Shown in pieces: positions 1 to 5,917 of a stretch of DNA of 5,917 nt. This stretch comes from Desulfocapsaceae bacterium (GTDB taxonomy: Bacteria > Desulfobacterota > Desulfobulbia > Desulfobulbales > Desulfocapsaceae). Location of the stretch: assembly GCA_029934775.1 (NCBI GenBank), contig JAOZLO010000194.1:1-5917 (forward strand), in the 5' to 3' direction. The notes below the pieces were generated by a model. That model ran no database searches and was not told where the DNA came from. It saw only the letters and a list, made by a program, of their open reading frames with translations. Positions within the stretch are counted from its first letter, which is position 1. Each line of letters starts with the position of its first letter. Both the position numbers and the translations under genes were made by a program.

Positions 1-2
1 AA

Positions 3-503
3 GAAATTACCGAGATTGAGCATAAAGGTGATGCACTTCGCCGTTCCATTGAAGACAAGTTATATCGTAAAACTTTGATTCCTGAATCCAGGGGAGATGT
101 ACTGGAACTCCTAGAAAGCATAGATTCGCTTCTAGACCGGTACAAAGGTGCCTTATATCGCTTTGATATCGAATGTATCGTAATTGATATTAATTTTCAT
201 AATGATTTCAAGGAACTTGTCAGAAATGTGGTCAATGCATCTGAGGCCCTGGTGCAATCATCAAGATGCTTTTTCAAAGATATTTCTTCGGTTGCAAATT
301 ACCTGCACAAAGTCTCTTACTGGGAAACTGAAGCTGATAAGATCTCGACAATGCTTCAAAAAAGAATATTCAGTCAGGACGGAGTCTGTTTGAGCCGCAA
401 AACGCAGATGCGTGATTTCGTCAGGCATATCGATAAAATTGCCGACAGGGCGGAAGATGTGGCCGATGATCTCAGTATCTTTGTCATTAAGCGTTCTCTA
501 TAG
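3..503 (+). CDS. DUF47 / PhoU-like accessory protein of a PiT phosphate transporter (5' end missing)
   Basis: Reading frame 3 is open from the window edge to the TAG at 501-503, giving 166 residues of a protein whose start lies upstream; DUF47 proteins are usually a little over 200 residues, so roughly the first quarter is missing. The visible part is almost entirely helical and charged, as in PhoU-like helical bundles. Acidic clusters typical of these metal-binding bundles are present: EIEHKGD at the very start (residues 4-10), ETEAD at 108-112, and DKIADRAEDVADD at 144-156, close to the C-terminus. A TTG at 75 could be read as a start, but the frame upstream is open and carries family-like sequence, so it is internal. 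Members of this family (for example the Sinorhizobium Pit accessory protein) are encoded next to PiT permeases and are thought to modulate phosphate uptake from the cytoplasmic face. The permease starts 8 bp after this stop, supporting an operon. The family call is firm; the modulating role is inferred from context. Confidence 0.88.
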   Translation, partial: EITEIEHKGDALRRSIEDKLYRKTLIPESRGDVLELLESIDSLLDRYKGALYRFDIECIVIDINFHNDFKELVRNVVNASEALVQSSRCFFKDISSVANYLHKVSYWETEADKISTMLQKRIFSQDGVCLSRKTQMRDFVRHIDKIADRAEDVADDLSIFVIKRSL

Positions 504-511
504 GTCTGAAA

Positions 512-1972
512 ATGTTTACATTTTTCTTATCAAGCGGTTTTTTTCTCGGCTGGTCTTTAGGGGCTAACGACGCATCCAATGTATTTGGCACTGCTGTCGG
601 CGCAAAGATGGTAAAATTTCGAACAGCTGCAATTTGCTGTTCCATTTTTGTCATTCTGGGAGCTGTTATCAGTGGAGCAGGAGCCTCACATACCTTGGGA
701 AAACTTGGCTCTGTAAATGCACTGGCAGGTGCCTTCATTGTAGCCTTTTCTGCTGCATTAAGTGTTTATCTTATGACGGTGGCCCGGTTTCCCGTGTCGA
801 CCTCTCAGGCCATTGTCGGTGCTATCATCGGGTGGAATTTTTTCACAGGTGCGTTGACTGATTCCGGTTCTCTTACAAAAATTGTTTCGACCTGGATATT
901 TTGCCCGGTTCTGGCGGCACTTATTGCCGTGGTGTTTTATAAAGTGATTGTATTTCTCATTGCCTCTCTTAGAATTCATATGTTTTGGCTGGATAGATTT
1001 ACACGTAATGGACTGCTTATTGCCGGGATTTTTGGTTCCTATGCTCTGGGGGCAAATAACATTGCCAATGTAATGGGCGTGTTTATTCCTGTCTCTCCAC
1101 TCTCAGATATCTCTTTTGGCGGGCTGTTCAGCCTTTCTGCCGCTCAACAACTGTTTTTTCTTGGTGGAGTTGCCATTGCCGTTGGTGTATTCACCTATTC
1201 AAAACGTGTTATGACTACTGTGGGTTCAGGGATAATGGATCTGTCTCCGGTGGCTGCCCTGGTGGCAGTGTCGGCACACTCAGTTGTCCTCTTCCTTTTT
1301 TCGTCTCAAGGATTGGAAACGTTTCTGCGTTCCCATGGGCTGCCGACCATTCCTCTGGTTCCAGTTTCAAGTTCCCAGGCTATTGTCGGTGCTGTCATTG
1401 GTATGGGTTTATTAAAGGGAGGCAGGAATATTAACTGGAGGCTCGTGGGTGGTATTTCCAGTGGCTGGGTTATTACTCCGGTGATTGCAGCGCTGATAAG
1501 TTTCGTCAGTCTTTTTTTCATGCAGAATGTATTTTTGCAGGAAACTTTCAAACCTATCCCGTACCAGATTACTGAAGAGGCGGCGCTGAGGATTAATAAA
1601 GCTGGAGTCCCGGGCAGTGAACTTGAAAGTCTTATGGGTAAAAAATTTCAATCGGCAGTGAAAATGAAAAAAGCTCTGTCTACTCAGATTTCTCTGACAC
1701 CCGAAATTTTGGAGATTGTTTTATCTTCATCCAGGGTCAATCCGATGGCGGTAACGACGGGAAAAATAAATTCCTTAGATTCCGACTGGATTACAGAAGA
1801 ACAGATAAGAGAAATTGCCAAGCTCAGTGGTCAAGAATTCACCCACCAGTGGCAGTTTACCAATGCTCTTGAATCCGGTTCACTTTTCTGGCAATTTCGT
1901 GAAGGGGATAAAAAATTCAATGAAAATTTAAGCCGTAAATTCACATATATTTTCGGTTTTTTTGAAAAATGA
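512..1972 (+). CDS. pit: PiT-family inorganic phosphate transporter with C-terminal soluble extension
   Basis: A 486-residue inner-membrane permease that should import inorganic phosphate (or metal-phosphate) driven by an ion gradient. The internal duplication typical of PiT proteins is visible: GANDASN at 17-23 with VSTSQAIVGA at 95-104 in the first half, and GANNIAN at 180-186 with VSSSQAIVGA at 285-294 in the second. About ten hydrophobic segments lie between residues 1 and 338, roughly at 1-15, 38-58, 69-90, 99-115, 124-152, 167-190, 212-229, 244-265, 287-301 and 311-338. After the last segment comes a tail of about 145 residues with no membrane segment, which I do not recognise. The second repeat has Asn182 where Asp is usual. 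The start at 512 is supported by the signature's distance from the N-terminus and by a weak AGG at 502-504, overlapping the upstream stop, with a 7-nt spacer. It is translated directly after the DUF47 gene, as in known accessory-protein/Pit operons. The coupling ion (H+ or Na+) cannot be decided from the sequence. Confidence 0.95.
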   Translation: MFTFFLSSGFFLGWSLGANDASNVFGTAVGAKMVKFRTAAICCSIFVILGAVISGAGASHTLGKLGSVNALAGAFIVAFSAALSVYLMTVARFPVSTSQAIVGAIIGWNFFTGALTDSGSLTKIVSTWIFCPVLAALIAVVFYKVIVFLIASLRIHMFWLDRFTRNGLLIAGIFGSYALGANNIANVMGVFIPVSPLSDISFGGLFSLSAAQQLFFLGGVAIAVGVFTYSKRVMTTVGSGIMDLSPVAALVAVSAHSVVLFLFSSQGLETFLRSHGLPTIPLVPVSSSQAIVGAVIGMGLLKGGRNINWRLVGGISSGWVITPVIAALISFVSLFFMQNVFLQETFKPIPYQITEEAALRINKAGVPGSELESLMGKKFQSAVKMKKALSTQISLTPEILEIVLSSSRVNPMAVTTGKINSLDSDWITEEQIREIAKLSGQEFTHQWQFTNALESGSLFWQFREGDKKFNENLSRKFTYIFGFFEK

Positions 1973-1990
1973 TCAAGGTTTATATGATAT

Positions 1991-2899
1991 TCAGCCCAAA
2001 AGGGATTTATGATATTTTGATGCCCATTGAGCTACTTTTTTAATCAGTTGATTGAGCACTTCAGAGAAATATTTGTCCTTATGATGGACAATATAATACT
2101 TGCGTGTGATCGGTGGTCCAGGGAAGGGGAGTACTGCCATTTTTTTAATCCTAAGATGATCCAGGACTATTTTTTTTGATACCAGTGCAATACCAAGGCC
2201 GTCTTCAACAGCTTTGCTGATGGCCCTGTTGCTTGAAAATTCCAGAGGGACGCTGAAATCAATCATGTGTTTTTTCAAGAAATGATGGGTGATCTGGTAG
2301 GAAAAAGATCCCTTTTCATGAACTATTATCGGCTGCCCTGAAAGATCCATATACGTCAACCGTCTCTTGTTTACAAGAGGATGTGATGAAGGTGCGACAA
2401 AAATCATGTGATCTTCCAGGATTTCACGGCAGATTACTTTTTCATTTTCAATGGGGAAGGATATAAACCCGATATCATTATTCAGGTTGGCAACATTTTC
2501 GACAACCAGGGCAGAGGGTAAGATGTTTACTGAAAAACGGACATTAGGATGTTCTTTGCTGACCGGGTTGACGATTGAGGGCAGGTAGTAGGCGCCGAAA
2601 CTTTCACTGGCATCAATACGAATATGGCCTTGTTTTTGCTGTAAAAATTCCCTTATAGTGTCTTCTGCGTGGATCTCCAGATCAAATATCTTCTCAGCAA
2701 TTTTATACACGGCATTGCCCACATCTGTCAGGACCAGTTTTTTCCCAAATCGATTGAACAGCTTTATTTCATAGTATTCCTGGAGGCGCTGAATACCTTT
2801 TGTTACGGCAGGTTGAGTAATATTGAGTTTTTCTGCGGCTTTGCTCAAAGATCCCATTTTACTGGTAAGGTAAAAAATCTTAAGTTGACCAAGATTCAT
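1991..2899 (-). CDS. LysR-type transcriptional regulator
   Basis: A 302-residue LTTR, the usual length. Residues 1-60 form the winged helix-turn-helix: MNLGQLKIF at the start, SLSKAAEKL at 17-25, the recognition helix ITQPAVTKGIQRL at 27-39, and the wing LFNRFGKKLVLTDVG at 47-61. A linker helix follows to about residue 92, then a periplasmic-binding-protein-like effector domain, with the typical late motif AISKAVEDGLGIALVSKKI. I chose the ATG at 2899 because it gives the standard LTTR N-terminus and has a good Shine-Dalgarno, GAGAGGG at 2915-2909, 9 nt upstream. An earlier in-frame ATG at 2923 would add eight residues, but it has no ribosome site and lies at the edge of a dyad that looks like an operator. 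The gene runs the same way as the oxidoreductase upstream (187-bp gap) and converges on pit (18-bp gap). The effector and targets are unknown; autoregulation is plausible from the upstream dyad. Confidence 0.93.
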   Translation of the reverse strand: MNLGQLKIFYLTSKMGSLSKAAEKLNITQPAVTKGIQRLQEYYEIKLFNRFGKKLVLTDVGNAVYKIAEKIFDLEIHAEDTIREFLQQKQGHIRIDASESFGAYYLPSIVNPVSKEHPNVRFSVNILPSALVVENVANLNNDIGFISFPIENEKVICREILEDHMIFVAPSSHPLVNKRRLTYMDLSGQPIIVHEKGSFSYQITHHFLKKHMIDFSVPLEFSSNRAISKAVEDGLGIALVSKKIVLDHLRIKKMAVLPFPGPPITRKYYIVHHKDKYFSEVLNQLIKKVAQWASKYHKSLLG

Positions 2900-2908
2900 A
2901 CTGATAGT

Positions 2909-2915
2909 CCCTCTC
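2909..2915 (-). promoter_or_regulatory. Ribosome binding site that decides the LysR start
   Basis: Read on the - strand this is GAGAGGG, a strong purine-rich Shine-Dalgarno, followed by 9 nt and the ATG at 2899-2897. The alternative ATG at 2923 and the adjacent TTG and ATG codons lie upstream of this site and have no comparable motif. This supports the shorter 302-residue protein. Confidence 0.75.
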
Positions 2916-2922
2916 ATCAACA

Positions 2923-2937
2923 TTTGAAATATTCAAA
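2923..2937. promoter_or_regulatory. Perfect dyad with T-N11-A motif: candidate LysR operator
   Basis: The sequence is TTTGAA-ATA-TTCAAA: two perfectly inverted 6-bp arms with a 3-bp spacer. Its inner 13 bp fit the T-N11-A consensus that LysR-type proteins recognise, and it sits 24 bp upstream of the chosen LysR start, a position expected for negative autoregulation. A partly overlapping direct repeat is also visible on the - strand, where GAATATTT recurs within GAATATTTTGAATATTTC. The region is AT-rich, so a chance dyad is possible, and I could not identify a convincing -35/-10 pair next to it. Confidence 0.45.
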
Positions 2938-2996
2938 ATATTCGGGGTAATACTCATTTCGTTGTCTAGACCAGATTCTGTAAATGTTTGGATAGT

Positions 2997-3016
2997 GCCC
3001 TAGGTTCGCCTAAGCC
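2997..3016 (-). other. Weak hairpin in the oxidoreductase-LysR intergenic gap
   Basis: A TAGG/CCTA stem (3001-3004 with 3009-3012) closes a 4-nt loop, which reads CGAA on the - strand and TTCG on the + strand. On the - strand transcript the stem can extend by a U-G wobble, a C-G pair and, after one mismatch, a further pair. No U-tract follows, so it is not a standard intrinsic terminator. It lies in the 187-bp noncoding gap (2900-3086) between the oxidoreductase stop and the LysR start, where I see no small gene. It could be a 3'-end or processing structure, or chance. Confidence 0.25.
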
Positions 3017-3086
3017 GACTTGAGAGCTATATTGAGTTATATGCGAACAGGTTGGATCGGGCGAAGATGGGGTGCTAGGCAAATAT

Positions 3087-5228
3087 TTACGAGATTTTTG
3101 AAACATTACAAAGCAACGCCTTATAAACCGGAAACCCTGAAATGGGATCTCGATTTTCAGGATCAGTCAGGCTATTCACATTGGCTGTTCGCCATTCTTC
3201 CGGACCAAGCGGGCCACCACCACCCATATTTGCTTCAATTACGCCTGGCACGATATCTTCTGTTACATAAGCCCAGAAACGGATCTTACCCCGTGGAGAC
3301 TCAACAAGAACTTCGTCATCATTTTTTATATCCCGTATTTCTGCATCAGTGGGATGAATCCAGACCAGGGGTTTCGGTTGTTTTTTAATCAGGCTCTTGA
3401 TGTTCAAATGTTGGCTGCGAAAGGTCGACTGCATCCTGGCACCGGAATTGAAGACAAGCGGATAGGTCTGTGCCAGTTTTGCCGTTGAAATCGGCCCCTC
3501 CTCGGGTTCAGTATAAACGGGCAGCGGCTCGTAATCATTTTCCCGAAACCATTCCGATGTGAACTCAAATTTACCAGTTGGAGTTTCAAAGCCGGGCTTT
3601 CCGTCGGCACGCAGTTCCCCTGTTTCATATTTACGGTAACGCATCTGCGGTACGGTTACTGGAACACCCGCCGGGCTGGCCTTCAGCTGTTCCAGAGTGA
3701 TCCCCGTTCCCTGTAGTCCCTGTATGATCTTTTCTTCATCATTTTTTGGCCACAGGTGGCCATAACCAAGATGGTCGGCAAGCTCTGTGTAGATAGAATA
3801 ATCTGAACGGGAATCTCCAAGTGGTTCGATTATTTGTGCCCGGAGTTGCGCCCAGCCATCATGAAACTGGTAGGAATTGCTTTCATACGGAGTTGCTGCG
3901 GGCAGGAGTAAATCTGCATATTGTGCGTCAGCAGTAGGGAAGCGATTAACAACAACCAGCAGATCAAGGGCGGCAAGAGTTTGTTGCCAAAGCCTTGCGT
4001 CCGGCCATGATGTGATCAATGAGGCTCCACTGACGATCAACCCACGGACCGGGTAAGGATCATCTTCGAGCACAGCTTTGGGTAATTCAACAGCATGAGC
4101 TTCGTTTCGAAGCTGATGATAAAGAGGGTACAGATCAGCACCAAATGGCAGCTTAGCGTTTTTCGGTGGTTCGGTGGTGATGCGACTGCCCTGAATACGA
4201 TTTACCATTTTGAATAACTTGCCGCCGGGGACGTCAATCTGGCCGGCCAGGGCCTGGATCGACAGAACTGCCCGAATCGACTGGACACCTCCATTGGTAT
4301 ATTCGAGTCCGGTATACATGAGGATCGAACAACCCCTGGCGCTGCCTATGGCCCGGGCCAGTTCAATCACTGATTCGGCAGGTACCCCGGTGATGGCCTC
4401 AACACGATCCGGTGTGAAATTTTGCGCATATTGGCCTAGTTGCTCAAAACCATGGGTCCATTTTTTAACGAAATTATGGTCATAGAGCCCTTCGCTGATC
4501 ATCACCTGGATGATACCAAGTGCCAGTGCCCCGTCACTTCCCGGGCGAATGCCAATCCACCTTGTGTTTGCAGCTCTGGCTGTTTCACTGCGGCGATGAT
4601 CAATACTGATAACCGGTATGCCAGCTTTCATCGCTTTTCTGATATATTTCATTTTACCAGGGGGCGAGTCTGTTGCCGGATTGGCACCCCAGATAAGAAT
4701 CAGATCGGCATTGCCCAGATCATCGCTCATGTTCCTGTAATGTTCACCAAAGCAGGCTTGAGGCGCAATCATTCCATAGGCGACGAAACATAGTGCGCCG
4801 ACACCCGTGGTATTTGGAGATCCAAAGGGAAACAAAATTGAACTTGCGGAGGATTCGGTGGTGCCCGCGGGTGGAAATGTCTGCTCCAGGCCGAATTCAA
4901 AATTTCCCCTGCCGGTGTACATGCAGATCGCTTCTGGGCCAAATTTTTTCTTAATACTATTTAATTTTTCGATCCAGAAATCAAAAGCCTGGTCCCATGA
5001 GATTTGTTCAAAACGGCCTTCACCGCGCTTACCGGTCCGACGTTGTGGATAGAGCAGGCGATCTTCTGAGTAAATAATTTCCTCGGCATGTGCTCCACGT
5101 GGACAGATACTGTTAAAGGGATGGTCTTTCAGTACAGTCTGTCTTGTGATTCTGCCATCAACGAGATGAACATTAACTCCGCATCCGGCATCACAAATAC
5201 CGCATATTGTTGGGATGATTTTTTTCAT
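3087..5228 (-). CDS. Cytoplasmic molybdopterin (Mo/W-bisMGD) oxidoreductase, DMSO reductase family, substrate unknown
   Basis: A complete 713-residue catalytic subunit of the COG0243 family. The N-terminal [4Fe-4S] domain has Cys9, Cys12, Cys16 and Cys42 (C-x2-C-x3-C-x25-C, ending CPRG). The molybdopterin oxidoreductase domain follows from about 56 to 470, including GSPN at 136-139, the probable metal ligand Cys147 in ALCFVAY, and the cofactor-binding GANPATDSPP at 181-190. The dinucleotide-binding domain spans about 590-705, with SGARMQSTFRSQHLN at 595-609, HPTDAE at 625-630 and ESPRGKI at 643-649. Cys147 is a TGT codon at 4790-4788, so this is not a selenoprotein. No His follows the Cys, which argues against formate dehydrogenase; the surroundings resemble thiosulfate/polysulfide reductases (CPLAY type) and, in the C-terminal part, acetylene hydratase. 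There is no Tat signal: the first Fe-S ligand is residue 9, so the enzyme should stay in the cytoplasm. No ferredoxin-like or membrane partner is in the window. An AGGA 7 nt before the ATG supports the start. Family certain, reaction unknown. Confidence 0.93.
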   Translation of the reverse strand: MKKIIPTICGICDAGCGVNVHLVDGRITRQTVLKDHPFNSICPRGAHAEEIIYSEDRLLYPQRRTGKRGEGRFEQISWDQAFDFWIEKLNSIKKKFGPEAICMYTGRGNFEFGLEQTFPPAGTTESSASSILFPFGSPNTTGVGALCFVAYGMIAPQACFGEHYRNMSDDLGNADLILIWGANPATDSPPGKMKYIRKAMKAGIPVISIDHRRSETARAANTRWIGIRPGSDGALALGIIQVMISEGLYDHNFVKKWTHGFEQLGQYAQNFTPDRVEAITGVPAESVIELARAIGSARGCSILMYTGLEYTNGGVQSIRAVLSIQALAGQIDVPGGKLFKMVNRIQGSRITTEPPKNAKLPFGADLYPLYHQLRNEAHAVELPKAVLEDDPYPVRGLIVSGASLITSWPDARLWQQTLAALDLLVVVNRFPTADAQYADLLLPAATPYESNSYQFHDGWAQLRAQIIEPLGDSRSDYSIYTELADHLGYGHLWPKNDEEKIIQGLQGTGITLEQLKASPAGVPVTVPQMRYRKYETGELRADGKPGFETPTGKFEFTSEWFRENDYEPLPVYTEPEEGPISTAKLAQTYPLVFNSGARMQSTFRSQHLNIKSLIKKQPKPLVWIHPTDAEIRDIKNDDEVLVESPRGKIRFWAYVTEDIVPGVIEANMGGGGPLGPEEWRTANVNSLTDPENRDPISGFPVYKALLCNVSKIS

Positions 5229-5254
5229 GAAAGTATCCTATCCTGCTTTGTGCG

Positions 5255-5281
5255 GGAAGTCTTCCGAAAATAAAACTTCGG
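5255..5281. repeat. Two overlapping inverted repeats in the glycosyltransferase-oxidoreductase gap
   Basis: GGAAG-T-CTTCC (5255-5265) is a perfect 11-bp dyad. CCGAA (5264-5268) pairs with TTCGG (5277-5281) across an 8-nt loop. The two share bases 5264-5265, so in an RNA only one hairpin could form fully at a time. Together they cover half of the 53-bp gap just upstream of the oxidoreductase ribosome site. No U-tract follows either stem on the - strand, so neither is a standard terminator. They may be an operator, a leader structure or chance. Confidence 0.3.
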
Positions 5282-5917
5282 TTAAAAAAGAGTGAAAAGC
5301 GGTGCTTCTTTTTTTAATTCCGTGAGGGAATAATGCGTACCTCGCCAATCAATTCCCTGGTTCCTGAGAGTTGTCCATACCGCTTTTGTGATTATGTAGA
5401 CTGTCAGATAAGGCGTTATAGGCGACCAGAGAAATACGGTCACCGGGGCTTTCATCACTCTGGCATTACAGATAAAGACAGCAAGGCGGCACAGAACAGC
5501 GGCGCTAAAAAAAATCCTGCCTGAGCCATGGCTTAAAAAGACCCCCCAGACCGGAATGATAGTCAGTATGATAATCCCCAAAAGAGCTGCTGCAACATAA
5601 TCAATTCGATAACTGTAAAGGGCGAAAATGTTTTTCATCAGTCCGCTAATCATCTCAGGAATACTTTCATACCACCGGACTTGCACAAAGTCACCTGCTT
5701 GCAGACAGTCCTGGTTCAACCCTAGCTGTTTCACTCTCTTTCCCAGCATGATATCGTCGATTGGGTGCATTTTAAATGATTCATGTCCTCCAAGTTTCCA
5801 GTAGGCTCTACTGCGGATCATATTAAAGGCACCCACACCGATAAAGGATCTGCTGTTTTTCCTTCTAACATTCCAGGGCCGAAGAAGTAGAAAGAGACCA
5901 CCCAGTGCATCAACTAC
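5282..5917 (-). CDS. Membrane-anchored family 2 glycosyltransferase, C-terminal part (5' end beyond window)
   Basis: The frame is open from the window edge (5917) to the TAA at 5284-5282, giving the last 211 residues; an internal GTG at 5836 is not the start, because upstream codons continue the domain. Visible GT2 elements are a GVGAFNMIR acceptor-side segment (residues 27-35), the acidic DDIMLG motif at 54-59, which corresponds to the ED/catalytic-base region of processive and lipid-linked GT2 enzymes, and a QVRWY segment at 79-83 near the usual (Q/R)xxRW position. Three hydrophobic segments follow, at about 107-128, 135-153 and 160-181, then WRGTHYSL at 191-198, a tail common in GT2 enzymes that glycosylate membrane lipids such as carotenoids, hopanoids or ceramide-like acceptors. 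The active site should face the cytoplasm. The N-terminal nucleotide-sugar-binding half with its DxD lies outside the window. Donor and acceptor cannot be named. Only 53 bp separate its stop from the oxidoreductase start, so read-through is possible, but no functional link is evident. Confidence 0.85.
   Translation of the reverse strand, partial: VVDALGGLFLLLRPWNVRRKNSRSFIGVGAFNMIRSRAYWKLGGHESFKMHPIDDIMLGKRVKQLGLNQDCLQAGDFVQVRWYESIPEMISGLMKNIFALYSYRIDYVAAALLGIIILTIIPVWGVFLSHGSGRIFFSAAVLCRLAVFICNARVMKAPVTVFLWSPITPYLTVYIITKAVWTTLRNQGIDWRGTHYSLTELKKEAPLFTLF

Noticed and set aside
487..738. - strand open frame opposite the pit N-terminus
   Set aside because: It is antisense to the conserved GAND signature region and has no recognisable domain or ribosome site.
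1995..2004. CCC-AAAA-GGG hairpin as terminator of pit or LysR
   Set aside because: The stem is only 3 bp and lies inside the last codons of LysR, with no U-tract next to it.
2900..2923. Longer LysR protein starting at the ATG at 2923
   Set aside because: It has no Shine-Dalgarno, adds eight residues before the canonical LTTR N-terminus, and overlaps the candidate operator; the ATG at 2899 has a strong ribosome site.
2938..2999. Sigma-70 promoter for LysR using TTTACA or TAGACA as a -35 box
   Set aside because: No -10-like hexamer lies at 16-18 bp from either candidate; spacing was too short or too long.
3020..3388. Open frame on the + strand, 122 codons
   Set aside because: It lies mostly antisense to the molybdopterin oxidoreductase, has no family-like sequence, and is a coding shadow.
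4788..4790. Possible selenocysteine at the oxidoreductase active site
   Set aside because: The codon is TGT (Cys), not TGA, and the frame is uninterrupted.
4210..5273. Several + strand open frames within and beyond the oxidoreductase 5' half
   Set aside because: All are antisense to a clearly conserved protein and show composition expected of reverse-frame shadows.
5333..5524. + strand open frame within the glycosyltransferase
   Set aside because: It is antisense to the conserved C-terminal membrane region of the GT2 enzyme and is a shadow.

Overview
The window is an ordinary chromosomal-looking stretch of moderate G+C bacterial DNA. Five protein genes fill almost all of it: two on the + strand at the left and three on the - strand to the right. 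I found no RNA genes, insertion sequences, CRISPR arrays or phage genes. The mix suggests an anaerobic Gram-negative bacterium, possibly a Desulfobacterota-like (deltaproteobacterial) sulfate reducer: a PiT phosphate permease with a DUF47 partner, a cytoplasmic molybdopterin oxidoreductase close to the acetylene hydratase and thiosulfate/polysulfide reductase branches, a LysR regulator and a lipid-type GT2 glycosyltransferase. That assignment is inference from protein flavour only; no taxonomic marker is present.

Left region (3-1972, + strand). The 3' part of a DUF47/PhoU-like gene is followed 8 bp later by a complete PiT-family inorganic phosphate transporter. This is the known accessory-protein plus permease arrangement, and the two are almost certainly co-transcribed. 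The permease has two unusual points: its second signature repeat reads GANN instead of GAND, and it carries a C-terminal soluble tail of about 145 residues that I cannot assign.

Middle region (1991-3086). A LysR-type regulator on the - strand ends 18 bp from the permease stop, so the two genes are convergent with no recognisable terminator between them. Upstream of the regulator lies a 187-bp noncoding stretch. It holds a perfect 6-3-6 dyad containing a T-N11-A motif (probable autoregulatory operator) and a weak hairpin.

Right region (3087-5917, - strand). A 713-residue molybdopterin oxidoreductase has a complete [4Fe-4S] motif and a probable cysteine molybdenum ligand, but no Tat signal and no visible electron-transfer partner. 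It lies 53 bp downstream of the C-terminal half of a membrane-anchored GT2 glycosyltransferase whose start is beyond the window edge. The LysR gene follows the oxidoreductase in the same direction, so it may regulate itself, the oxidoreductase or something outside the window.

No clearly new multi-gene system is evident. The best candidates for follow-up are the orphan oxidoreductase with its atypical active-site signature, and the PiT permease with its altered second repeat and extra C-terminal domain.
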